Of a stretch of 24,517 bases of DNA, positions 9,501 through 19,813 are shown one piece after another. Source of the DNA: Dinochytrium kinnereticum. Its lineage: Eukaryota; Chytridiomycota; Chytridiomycetes; Chytridiales; Chytridiaceae. Numbering within the stretch: the stretch's first letter is position 1; each line of letters opens with the position of its first letter. The notes beneath the pieces are model-generated. The model ran no database searches and was not told the origin of the DNA. It saw only the letters and a list, made by a program, of their open reading frames with translations. The translations under genes and the position numbers were made by a program. The stretch covers positions 1-24,517 of the forward strand of contig JADGJT010000255.1 in the NCBI GenBank assembly GCA_027604005.1, in the 5' to 3' direction.

Positions 9501-10678
9501 AGTGCACTTGTATATGTTATCAGAATAAAATGTTATCCGGCTATAGAAAGCCCAGTCAGCCTTTTTCATTAATGTTTCCATTCAAAAAGTATTCCGCTAA
9601 TAATGGGAAAATGTAGAAAGGACGAGAGGAGAGCCCCTTAAAATGTAGAGGCCCCCGAAAACACTAAAAAGAGAAAGAGGTGAAAACAAATTGAAGAGGC
9701 TGATCAGGAAGGATGTTATTCCGCTAATGAAGGAGGGGAATGTGCAGAAAGTAAGAGCTCACCCAAGAGAGGAAACCCCGAAGGAGAATGAAAATATCTA
9801 GACCGCCTAAAAAACCAGAGAGATACGGAGACCAGAACAAAAAGTGAAAGAGGCTGAGTAGAAATAATGGGCAACTGAAACCTCAATAGCCTATATTAGA
9901 CTACGGTTTCAATCATCTGCGAGACGGTGTTCCGCCGTTGGCGTAAAACGTGAGTCTACACAATCACCACAAAGCACGTTTGATTAACGACTAAAAAAGA
10001 GAAAAAAAAAAGGTCGACAGTTGACGTCGAGTCCGCTCATAAGACCGACGCGCAAAAATGATCAGTCAAGACTAATCTGAACCCAACCTCTCTTCCAGCT
10101 TCTACCCGACAGAATGCTGATGGGGTGGAGAAAAGGGCGTGAGACTGCTCTCTCGTTTCTGATGGGTGTTTCTTTCTCTTTATCAAGGCACTGCAAACTA
10201 TGATTGCAAGAGAGCTTCTTGTTATTATTCTCTATTTTCCGCTCCACATTCTCTTCCCCCCACCTGAAAACGCGGTCATTGTCAAAACGATCTTTTCCTC
10301 AAATAAATAATAACCAGAATTCACGCGTAAATCACCAAGCCTCATGAAAATGGAGATGACGTTGATTGACCATGTTTCTAGAACAAAGAGATCGTTGAAT
10401 TGATTGGGGAAGTTTAAAGGTGAGCGACATCAGACTGACCTTTTCCAAAAAAAGGACGTTTATTAAATAACACCTCTTAAATTGCTGTTTTCGGACGCTG
10501 TTTATCGCCGAAAGCACGGAAGACCGTTATCAAGCTCTTCTTATAATTAAGAAAGGAGAAAAGCAAAGTTCGCCATCAATATTGAAGCGAGAAACTGTTT
10601 TTCGAGCGTCTGCAAGCTGGCCATCCCACCTCCTAGGGCATAGCATCGACACTTCTCCTATAACAAAACAATAGCACC
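9501..10678. other. Long intergenic region with degenerate direct repeats
   Basis: I see no gene in these 1178 bases. The left third is purine-rich and holds the direct repeats listed at 9590-9870. The right part is AT-rich with a short A-run (near 10001-10011), and leads to the ATG at 10679. Open frames are short and lack family features. It could hold further decayed family copies or an old transposon remnant, but nothing in it is diagnostic. Confidence 0.5.
9590..9870. repeat. Degenerate direct repeat, two units of about 130-150 bp
   Basis: TATTCCGCTAAT occurs at 9590-9601 and again at 9717-9728, 127 bases apart. Each copy is followed by a purine-rich stretch with similar order: gtagaaag versus gcagaaag, then gaggagag versus gagaggaa. 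Each ends in a related segment, GAAGAGGCTGATCAGGAAGG near 9692 and GAAAGAGGCTGAGTAGAAAT near 9847. The spacing differs at the two ends, so indels have accumulated. The origin is unknown. Confidence 0.55.
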
Positions 10679-11399
10679 ATGCTCAAGCTCCTTGCGTCGT
10701 TTCAGCTATCAGCGTCGGATCATTCTCGGTGGGTCACGGCCACGCCTTCGACTGCCACCTTTGTTTCGTATTGGGCGGTCATGACGGTCGTGACGGTCAT
10801 TCTTGTTCTGTTGAAGGTTAGAATAAATGGTTCTTCTTGTTTGACGCTTAATATGTACTCAAAACGGTATGCTCATCTACAGGTCGCTATCGCAGTCATC
10901 CTCTGGAAACAATATAAACGGTATGCTTCTCGTAACCATATTCTAAGCTAACTCCCCACCAACTCCCTAAAACAAAACAAACAAAAACAGATCCACAAAA
11001 CCAACCTCGACAACCCCACTTAAAACCTCCCTCCAATACCGTTTTGGAACCCTCTCCCTCCGTCGCCACACCTTCCCAACCTCTCCACGTCCACCAACCT
11101 GTCCTGCGCCATACCCCTCAAAACCCTCTTTCTCAACCACCATTGACCATCACCACATCATCCTAATGGACGGATCAGCACCGGTGCCACCACCTGCAAT
11201 GAAAAGGACTGGAGAAAAGAAGACGGCGTTTTGGAGCGGATGGAGGAGGGAGGTTGAGGTGAAGAGGGGTGTAGAGGAGAGTGAGGAGGAGGATGATGAG
11301 ACTAGACCGCTTTTGGGGGTTGCTGTTTTGAAACAGGTGCATGATGCTGATGGTGTTAAGGGGACGCCGGCTATTGTCGTTAGTCCGCCGATTATGTGA
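10679..11399 (+). CDS. Small single-pass membrane protein (family member, 3 exons)
   Basis: The model joins 10679-10816, 10883-10920 and 10991-11399, giving 194 aa. Donors are GTTAGA and GTATGC; acceptors are CTACAG and AACAG. The N-terminus of about 28 residues is polar and longer than in the relatives. The membrane span (about residues 29-54) is split by a phase-0 intron after VLLK. The 38-nt exon 2 encodes VAIAVILWKQYKR and ends in phase 2, matching the exon 2 of the gene at 7957 (VAIIFCAWRFCYKR). The tail has a Pro/Thr/Ser-rich first half, a basic-acidic middle (with an EESEEEDDE run) and a C-terminus ending VVSPPIM. No PPxY motif is visible. The function is unknown. The start is less certain, since the extra N-terminus has no counterpart in the other members. 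Confidence 0.7.
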
Positions 11400-11898
11400 G
11401 GGAAGATGGGGGATTATTTGATTCTTTATTCTCTTGTTTCTGGGTTGCTTATTTTGTTCATTGTTTCTTTTAGCGATGCTGAACGAGAGGCAGTTCGCGG
11501 GATCGATGCTCTGAGGCGTCTGTTTGTTTCGCGCTTTTTTGACTTTATCTTTTTGTTTTGTCTTGTTTTGTTTGGTGACGGGCCAGAGCCTCTCCATAAT
11601 AAGTAATAGCAAACTCAACTCAATTACAACAGTTTGATAAAAAGGAAACCCCCCCTTGTCAGCTACAGTATTTCACGTTATTTATTTATATACCGGGTAA
11701 GCAACAAGCTCATAACAAATAGTATCAGTCTATATAGCATAAACGCAAATTGCAGGCAAGAAGTAGAAAGAAAAAGGAATTTCAGCCAGAAACGGTCCCC
11801 CCCGTCGCCAGTCACCATAACGAAAAAAAATTACAATAACTCGATATCAGCTCCCAAAAAAATAAACGACAAAAAAAAACCAAAACCCGAAAACTCCC
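11400..11898. other. Convergent 3' region between a plus- and a minus-strand gene
   Basis: The 499 bases lie between the stop at 11399 on the plus strand and the stop at 11899 on the minus strand. They are T-rich on the left and A-rich on the right, as expected for two facing 3' UTRs. No gene or RNA was recognised. Confidence 0.6.
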
Positions 11899-14700
11899 TC
11901 AATGCCAACCCTGCTGGTGGTGCTGCTGCACCATCCCATCTCCCCGATGATAGTCCCCACCAGCGCTCCCTCCCCTCTGCCCAAACTGGGCCTGCTGCAT
12001 CTGCGCAAACTTCTGATGATGCTGAATGTACTCGCTTACCGAGGCCCCATCATTGAATCGGTGCAGCGGGGAATCCTGCTGCATGAGTGGGAATGAAGCG
12101 TTACGAGGAGGTTGATGAGATGACGTTGTTGGGGAGAAAGCGGGGTTATGGTCGAATACGGGGGGAGCGGTGAGAGGGGCGTCTTGGTCTTCTCTGAGGT
12201 GGCTGCGGGGAGTTTGACGGTTTTGGTGGGGCATGGGGCGGGGACCCATTGGTAGTTGGTGGTGATGATGCTGGGCTTGCTGGTTTGGATTGCGGGGCGA
12301 GGAAGGTGATGATGCAGGCGACTGACCAAATGCCCCTCTTCCACCCTGTGGAGACCCCGTCGAGACCGCCAACCCCATCAAATTCCTTTTCCCTCCATTA
12401 GGGCCGGAAGCAACACCACCAAGCTTCCCCCTCTCCCTCAACTGTCTCTGAATCTCCGCAATGGGAATCGTCCTCACATTTGAAGAAGTAGAGATAAGCG
12501 ATGGTCCTGTGATGGACCTGATCGGTGCATTCATCTTCGAAGGTCGAACATGATCAGGGGTCACAAAGGAGGTTAAATTCGTCGGATCTCCCAATCCTCC
12601 CTGTTGGTTTCTTTCTTGACGCAATTGAAGGGCTCGAGGGGAGGGACGGGGTTCGAGTTCGAGAATGCCCATCATGGAGATGCGGTGAGACTGATGCTGG
12701 GGACGGTGAGAGAGGATGGAGGAGGTTCGTTTCGGGCCCGCAAAGGAGCTTTGACTTGATCTTTGATCATGGTGTTGAAGATCATCAGTGGCTTCCGTGC
12801 CTTCGTTTCGGAGGGACGAAGGACCTAGCCTTGGTCTTCCTGCCATCCCAGCTGTCGGAGGGGCTTGTCTTGGGGGCGGCGGTATATGAAGAATGAGGAG
12901 GCTGGCGCGGTTAGAGGTTCCGGTCACTCCTCTCGGCTTAATAGACGACCATTCCACTCTCGGATCACTACCATCGTCTTGAGGGGCTCCATGCTGAGCA
13001 TGAGGATGGGGAGGCGAACGAGGCGGTGATGGGTACATCTGAGTATCAGGATGCTGCATAGGAGGCATGAAAGAAGGGTCAACGGCCGAATAAGGAGGCG
13101 AAACAGAACCCGATAAAGCTCCGTTTGACTTTTTCGACGTCAAAGATATAGAAGCGATGGCAGCAGCAGCAGCCATCTGATGACGATCCAAAATCCGCTT
13201 GTGCGCCGCGCGCTGATTCTCATCGATCGTATGAGAGCGAAACGGCGCAACAGGAGAGGTTGGAAGACTCAACGGGTCTTCTGTCTGATGAATAGGCGCC
13301 GAAAAGGCTTGACGGGAGTCTGAGGTGGAATCGTACCCAGAGTCCTCGCGGGTTGCTTGGAGATGAGGTTTGCGGGTTTGCTTGTCCCGGTACTGGGCGG
13401 GGATTGCGGGCATGCTGGCTCCTTCGCGGATGGCTGTCAGGACGGCATTCTCTTCTTGCTCCTTCATATCCATGATCATAGAATTGAAGTATCTGGTGAC
13501 GCGATGGATAGGCATTTTTGGGGGTTTAAAAAGGTTAAGTCAACTGAAGGAACTCTAACGAAGGGCAGTGGGAGGAAGACGAAGGCTAAAAGCCGATTCT
13601 TTTTTATGAGCGTGAGGAACTTCTCCGCCCTTCTCAGCCCCCAAATTAACATTTTGGGAGACAACGCCACACATCTTGGCAGCATCCGGGAAACAAACAG
13701 AGGTAAAGACAGAATAGTGAACTCACTTCATCCGCGTCGAAGGAAGATGAAACTTCTTAACAGTCACGGGAACGCTCTCCTTCTCCTCCTCCGAGAACGG
13801 CTTTGCCCCCGTCTCGTTCGCGACAGCGTCAAAAGCAGAGGTGGCCCAATCATCTCCTGTCGAAAAGTCCAGTTGAATCGCAGCGGCTGTGCTGGCGGGT
13901 TTGGGAACCTTTTGTCTTCTTGATGAATATGATGCCACAGATCCTTCCCTGCTCACGTCCTGACGAGATCGAGAGGGCTCAGTTGGAGCCTGTTCCTGGT
14001 GAGACATGGAGGGGTGGTAGGATGATGGATCCTCGGCTGGGTCTTGATCGTACTCTTGCTGCTGCTGAGCGGCGTCAGCGACGGCGGCATAAGAGTCTCC
14101 ATCAACGTAGTACTCCCCGCCATCTTGGGTTAAGATGACCAACCCTCCTTCATCATCCTTGTAGGCACTCGCAGGCACCATGTTCCCGTACTCGTCAGTG
14201 ATGGCAGCGTATCCTCCGTACAAATCTCCATCAGTCTCTTGGTCTGCAAGGTGACCCGGCCCTTCCTTCCCATCACCCTGTTTAGGAAGGTTTTTGATTC
14301 TTTCGAGGGTTAGCACCCGGTATGAATCCAGTAGATCCTGATCCTCTTCCTCTCCATAGTAATCTGCCTGATCGGGATAATAGTCCTCTGACAGATTTGG
14401 GGCATCGTATCCCGGCTGCTCTGGCTGTTTCGGGTAATCGTGGTGGTATTGGGAAGTGGGTTGTTGATGTTGTGTGGGCCAGGGTTGCTGCTGGCTACTG
14501 TAACTGTGGTCGTGGTGCTGCTGCATGCTGTATTTCTCTTGATGCTGCTGTTGCGGGTGATAAGCATACTGCTGCTGGTTATAGTTGTTGTTGTGATGGT
14601 GGGGGGCGGAGGCAGGGCCAGAGTGGTTGGTGTGCGTGTGGGATCTGGAGGGTTGTGAAGCTGAGGACGGGGGTTCTGGCTGAGAGGTCATTGTGAGCAT
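11899..14700 (-). CDS. Large Gln/His/Pro-rich disordered protein, unknown function
   Basis: On the minus strand the model joins 14700-13727 and 13492-11899, giving 855 aa. The single 234-nt intron (GTGAGT to CACCAG, phase 2) links a segment ending KKFHLPSTRM to YFNSMIMDMKEQEENAVL, the most ordered-looking part of the protein. Residues about 15-100 are dominated by Gln, His, Tyr and Asn. An acidic Tyr/Asp/Gly-rich middle contains ITDEYGNMVP and QDGGEYYVDGD. The C-terminal half is Ser/Pro-rich with a short basic helix (IAEIQRQLRERGKL) near residue 670 and ends in another Gln/His-rich tract. I recognise no domain. The composition suits a regulatory, RNA-associated or condensate-forming protein, but this is a guess. 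Two nearby ATGs (14700, 14691) could serve as start; the longer is given. Confidence 0.7.
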
Positions 14701-15014
14701 GTCTTTCACCAGGAGAGACGGCCGTATGATCTCTTGCGCAATGACGGACTCGCAGGATCCGTTCCGTCTTGTGGTGTGTAGGTAGAGGTGAGAGGCGTCT
14801 TGCTGTGAATTCTTTTTTCACGGTGGAAACCAGTTAGTTACACCATGTCCTCTAGCTGTAGTCAGAGGTTGGTTGCGTCTGTTGCACACCAGACACAGCT
14901 CCAGCATGCACTTCCAAAGAGAGCGCACCGAGTGCAGCAGCAGGCAGCCAGCCCGTCTTTCCATTGCGTCGTCTCCAGCGCGCCCTCACCGCGTCGCTCA
15001 TCTCTCTCCTCCAG

Positions 15015-15072
15015 CATCCATCCATCCATCCATCCCATGCCTTCCTTCTTCCTTCCTTCCTTCCTTCCTTCC
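15015..15072. repeat. Compound microsatellite, (ATCC)n then (TTCC)n
   Basis: A run of CATC units at 15015-15036 is followed after a few bases by a run of CTTC units at 15041-15072. Both are tetranucleotide simple repeats on the pyrimidine-rich plus strand, between two divergent promoters. Confidence 0.9.
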
Positions 15073-15443
15073 ATTTCATTAATGAAAGTGAATGCGCAAA
15101 AGCCAAGAATGTTGCACCGATGCCGCATGGTCGCACACATCCTTTGCCACTTCCTACGATCCACATGCTCGGATGCAGAATGTCCACCGGTACTTCCACT
15201 GGTTGGCATGCCCTTCCCACCATCACCACCTTGCCATTAACGCCATGCATCAATTCAAACTCTGCTCTCAGTAGCCACCCTCCCTCCCCAGATGCATCAT
15301 CGTAAACGCATCGCTTCCTTCCTTCCGCCTTCTTTTGAGTGGAGGCAGTGGAGGTTGCAGTAGCAATCCTCTGGCATCTGAATCTGAATCTGAAGAATGT
15401 CTTGAGCAAATAATTTTGCATGTGCAACGTCATACAATTTTCC

Positions 15444-15462
15444 AGAAATAAAAATTATTTCT
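15444..15462. promoter_or_regulatory. Perfect 8-bp inverted repeat upstream of the tau-like gene
   Basis: AGAAATAA and TTATTTCT are perfect reverse complements separated by AAA. A second imperfect palindrome, TTGCATGTGCAA, lies just upstream at 15416-15427. They could be protein-binding sites or a hairpin. No known factor is assigned. Confidence 0.35.
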
Positions 15463-15665
15463 GCTCACCAAAACAACCTGAGAGGCGAGAGGTGAGAGCT
15501 TTGCTGGACAACCCGCGACGACCTTTCGAGTGAAAGGCAACAACACTGCGACCGGCATTATTAGCGCTATTCAACAGCAACAACTGCCTTCGGAGACATT
15601 TCACTCAACTTTGAAATATCACAACGAACTGCATCCTCTTCAACCAGCCCATTCAGCAAGGGTTG

Positions 15666-15692
15666 ATGCACTCTCAACCACCACCGACTTGA
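15666..15692 (+). promoter_or_regulatory. Short upstream ORF in the leader of the tau-like gene
   Basis: ATG at 15666 opens a frame of eight codons (MHSQPPPT) ending in TGA at 15690, 29 bases before the main ATG. It matters only if transcription starts upstream of 15666, which I cannot determine. If so, it could dampen translation of the main frame. Confidence 0.3.
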
Positions 15693-15721
15693 CCACCTCC
15701 CCGCGACAAAGTACCTCAACA

Positions 15722-16803
15722 ATGGCAGAAGTCAAAACACCCTCCCGACCTGCAACTAGGTCGACAACCACACCTTACACTCAATCCAGCATCGCCACCC
15801 CTCGCTCCTCCACCTTGCGCACCCCCGGATCCTCCATCTCAAACCTTACAAAATCCAATGGAGGGAGCCCTGGGGTGTCGAGGTCAACTTCCATGAACTC
15901 CTTGTCAAGCAAGTCTAATGGAGCATCACCTGCTAATGGAGCAAATAGTTCTCCTGCTGCTGGGGTGTCGCCCGTTGCCAAGAACAACAAGTATGCGCAT
16001 GTCAAGTCCAAGGTTGGGTCTTTAGAGGTATGGGATTTCCCTTGAGCTCTTTCGGCATTTTCGTTCTTCTGAGCAGCACTTCAATTGTGTCTTGTTCGAT
16101 GTGTTTCATTCCTGTTGGATTACTTTGTACGGCTGTCAAAAAGTCTCACCTCTTCGGACAGAATCTCTCCCACGCCCCACGAGGAGGTGACAAGAAGATC
16201 TACAGCACCAAACTCGAATTTGACAAAAACGCAGCCCCCAAGGTAAAGTACTTGTCGTGCCTCCCTCATCCCTTTTGCACGGCTTAACCCTTCTATTCAT
16301 CAACACTAACACAGGTGGACGCCCGTGCAGACCACACGCCAAAAGGCGGCGACAAAAAGATCTTCTCGCAGAAACTCGACTTCAGCGAAAAAGCCGCCCC
16401 AAAAGTGGACGCTCGATCCGACCATAAACCCAAAGGCGGTGAGGTCAAAATCTTTAGCGAAAAGGTTGAAATCAAAGCATCATCTCGCGTCGGTTCCTTA
16501 GAGGTAAGTCTTGCGTTTGTTTGCATGCTTTTGCTTTTCAGTTCCTTATGAGCTTTTCTATTTTCTTTTCTTTTTTTTTAGAATGTTAGCCATGTTCCTG
16601 GAGGCGGCAAGGTGGCCATTAAGACGGAGAAGTTAACGTTTAAGGATAAGGCGGCTCCCAAGATTACTGCTCCGAGGAGCCGTGGGTCTCCGAGATCGGT
16701 GTCAGTGACGTCGGATGGCAAGGGGGTAGAGAATGTTGAGCCAACTGCGAGTGTTTCTGGACCCGCGGTTACTTTGACGGCGGGAAGCAGCACTGAGGAA
16801 TAA
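15722..16803 (+). CDS. Tau/MAP2/MAP4-family microtubule-binding repeat protein
   Basis: The model joins 15722-16027, 16162-16242, 16315-16503 and 16582-16803, giving 265 aa. All introns are phase 0 (donors GTATGG, GTAAAG, GTAAGT; acceptors GACAG, ACACAG, TTTTAG). Residues 1-90 are Ser/Thr/Asn/Pro-rich and basic, like the projection or proline-rich part of tau proteins. Four tandem repeats follow at about 94-129, 130-159, 160-187 and 188-219. Repeat 4 is the most canonical (VGSLENVSHVPGGGK, then KLTF). Repeats 1-3 have PRGGDKK, PKGGDKK and PKGGEVK where tau has PGGG. The C-tail is short and Ser/Thr-rich. Family members bind along microtubules and stabilise them through these repeats. A role on cytoplasmic or zoospore microtubules is inferred. 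The ATG at 15722 is preceded by CAACA. Confidence 0.87.
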
Positions 16804-17471
16804 GAGTGCATTCAAGCGTGTTTGTTTTTTTTAAAAATAGGCGGGCCCTTAGCTTCGGTTTACTCTCACTCCTTTTGAATGGTTTTCTTTTGATTGATTT
16901 TGTTGTTATTTTATTTCTAATTTCTCCTTTTCTTCTTTTTTTCTCTTCTATTTCGTTTAATGGTTTACCCGTTTGCAAGCTCGTGGCTTTTTTACTTCCG
17001 ATCCCCACCGTTCATCCTCTTTTCTTTGTTGACTGGGAATACTTGGAGATGTCAAAAGGATTTCTCAAGTGTGGCCCTTTTCCTCAAACGCTACCTCCTT
17101 TTTATCTTTGTTTTCTCTATGTTTTACCCCTCTTTCTCGAGTTTGAATCGAGTGACTTCAAATGGCTGCCTAGCAAGCAGCAGAAGTATGTACAGAATCG
17201 ATAATTATCAACTAGTTGCCTGTTAAAGAAGGTTTGATTGTTCAATGAAGGAATCTTCATAGCATGGTCCTTAAAGTTTGTTGTTCCGTTGATAGAACAA
17301 ACAGGATATCACATTTGAGAAAAGGCAGAGGGACGAATTCTAAAATCAGAAATACTCCAGTACTGTGAAAGGAAGACATGCAAAGAAGAGAAAAAAAGAT
17401 TAAAAAGAAAAGGCCAGCCCCCCCACCCCAAACGGCCCTCCCCTTTCAGAAAAAAACAAACAAACCATGAA
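16804..17471. other. Convergent 3' region between the tau-like gene and the Sch9-like gene
   Basis: The 668 bases between two facing stop codons are T-rich on the left (likely a long 3' UTR of the tau-like gene) and A-rich with short C-runs near 17390-17460. Open frames here are hydrophobic artefacts of T-rich sequence. No RNA gene was seen. Confidence 0.6.
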
Positions 17472-19813
17472 TCACCTCCTCAAGCTTCCAGGCACACCTC
17501 TAAAGCTACCAGCTCCAGATGCCAAACTCGCTCCGTACCTAGCATTAGCCCCCATAAGTGACCCCGCAACAGCGGCGTCGTTGTTTTTAAAACTAAAGCC
17601 CTCAAACTGATGCTGAATCGCTTCGGTCAGGCAAGACGAGCCGTCAGCGTATGAGTCTTGAGGGGCTTCGGAGGTGAACTCCTCGTCAAAGTTTGAAGTG
17701 TCGGTTGCTGAGGTCTGTTGTATATTGCAAGAAGAGCGAAGGGTGATTAGTAGTGTTTGTCTTGGTCCTTATTTCTTTTTTTGTTGCACATGGGATAGAA
17801 TGTCTGGGGAGAAGAGGTACGGTAATGGTCGACAGGCAGGAGGGTTAAGGAGACGGGACATACCACGTTCGGACGGAAAGGAGGAGTGTATTTTCTCCCC
17901 ATGAGCTTTTGCCAATTGATTTCAGAAAAGAACGGGTGATTCTTGATTTCCTCGGCGTTTTTGCTTCCGAGTCGTTGACTGGGGTCTCGATTCAGAAGCT
18001 TCGATAAATAAAGAGAAAAAGTCAACGTCAGTTATCATCTTTCAGAAAGACGAATCAGATATGAACAGCAAAAACCCCCGCTCAAGCCTCGCCTTACCTT
18101 CTTCAACAAATCCTTTGCAGCAGGCCCCACCTCCTCCGGAAACGTAATCTCATCTTTTAAAATCTTCTTGTACATCTCATTCACATTCTCATCGTAAAAC
18201 GGGGGCAATCCTGTCAACATCTCGTATAGCAGGATCCCAAGAGTCCACCAATCCACCGCTTTAGTGTATCCTTGACCGATCAATACTTCAGGAGCCAGGT
18301 ATTCAGGAGTGCCGCAAAAGGTGTTGGTTTTGTTTCCTTCTTTCATGTTGAGCTTGCAGAGTCCAAAGTCGCAGAGGGCAATGTGGCCGGAGAAGTCGAG
18401 GAGAATGTTCTCGGGTTTAAGGTCGCTGGACACATAAGTTTTTTCAAAGAAAATAAGATGGCCCATACCGGTAGATGATATCAAAAGAGTGCAAACACTC
18501 CAAAGCGCACAAAAGTTCCGCTGTGTAAAACCTGGCCCTTTCCTCCTCAAACCTCCCAACCTGCTGAAGATGGTGAAACAACTCCCCGCCATTCACAAAA
18601 GCCAGCACAAGATAAAGCTTCTCCGGATTCTGGAACGAAAACTTGAGCGGAACAATGAATGGGTGATTAAGTTTTGCCAAGACCATCCTCTCCGCAAGTG
18701 TGTGAGAAACCTCTGCCCTCTCAACAATATGCGACTTCTTTATAATCTTCATCGCGTAGATCCGGTTCGTGTCCTTCTTTCGAACCTGCATGACTTTCCC
18801 AAACGATCCCTTTCCAATCACCTTCAGAAGCTCAAAATCCTCCATCGTGAGGCTTTTGACCGTCTTTCCCGATTTTGTTCGGAACGATGACTGGATGTGG
18901 ATCGTCCCCGCTGAGAAGTGTCCACTTGAACGGGACAGCGAGTTGAAGGCTTGGCTCTGGTGGCTCTCTGGCGAGGGTTGGAGATTGATCCAATCATCGT
19001 GAAGGTTTTGGTCGGTCAACTGTGGACGGAAGCTGGCGGTTCCAATGAGAATATCGGGATCACCGTTGGAGCTGCGTTGGTAGACGGATATGCTGACGTC
19101 GGATTCGCGGCAAACATCACTACATGAAAAGATGTGAGTAATTCAAATGAGACAACAATCAACAAGAACTCACAAGCTCCCACGATAATGAAAAGCAACC
19201 AAAGCCTCCTCCCGATCCCACTCCTTTGCAGTTGCCAAAGCCTCATTCTTGTCAAACTCAATAACAACATAAGGCAACCTCGGATCATCCGACCGCACAT
19301 TCCCACCATTCAAAGACTCGGGCAAAGCCAAACCCCTCCCTTCAACGACCCTCACAAAAAGCGTACCATTCCCATTCAACGAAGCCTGGCGCGAGGCATC
19401 GTCGAGCACGGTCGATGAGTGATTGTTTTTGGCCAGCGTTTGGGTTGAGGAGTGGAGAGAGGGGTGGGAACCTGACGGGGAGGCAAGGGTGGGTTTTTCG
19501 GTGAGGTTGTCGCGGGAGGCTGAAGGAGTGCTTCGCGAGGATGAGGGGAGTTTGGGGGAGCCTTGAGGGCCTGGCGAAGGGGGGTCGGCTAGTTTGGCGG
19601 ATTCGGCCCTTGATTTGGACTTTAGGCGGATGTGTGGGATTGTATTAGGGAGGTGTGGTAACGATATTGATGCTCGCTGACTATACCTTTCCAAATCCAA
19701 ATGCATTGCCCGATTCTGAGCTCGAGCTTGGTTCTGTATATCGGTGCAGCTGATTTAGCCACGATCCTGCAATTCCCGCGATGCGATCACTTACTCTTCA
19801 TTAACTTGAACAT
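17472..19813 (-). CDS. SCH9: Sch9-like C2-domain AGC protein kinase
   Basis: Minus-strand exons are 19813-19795, 19733-19687, 19619-19174, 19119-18469, 18425-18098, 17998-17864 and 17714-17472, giving 622 aa in one frame. A C2 domain spans about 105-219. The kinase core starts near 266 with GKGSFGKV, Lys in YAMKIIKK (K295), YRDLKPEN, DFGLCKLN and activation-loop TFCGTPEYLAPE (the Thr is the PDK1-type site, about 423). The AGC tail reads NFDEEFTSEAP and ends in a hydrophobic motif FEGFSF (Ser about 583). C2 plus AGC kinase is the signature of fungal Sch9/Sck1. In yeast Sch9 is a TORC1 substrate controlling ribosome biogenesis, growth and stress responses. The usual Ser/Thr-Pro turn motif is not evident (CLTEAIQ in its place). 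One intron is only 43 nt. The first two tiny exons are inferred from splice signals and are the least certain part; the neighbour on the other strand is divergent. Confidence 0.88.

Larger units (their letters stand above)
14701..15721. other. Divergent intergenic region of about 1 kb
   Basis: This region separates the minus-strand gene ending its 5' side at 14700 from the tau-like gene starting at 15722, so it should hold both promoters. It contains microsatellites at 15015-15072, two inverted repeats (15416-15427 and 15444-15462) and a short upstream ORF (15666-15692). Longer open frames that cross the microsatellites are artefacts of simple sequence. Confidence 0.6.

Noticed and set aside
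14852..15433. Minus-strand open frame of 193 codons upstream of the Gln/His-rich gene
   Set aside because: It runs through the tetranucleotide microsatellites, is rich in simple-sequence residues and has no recognisable domain or splice partner.
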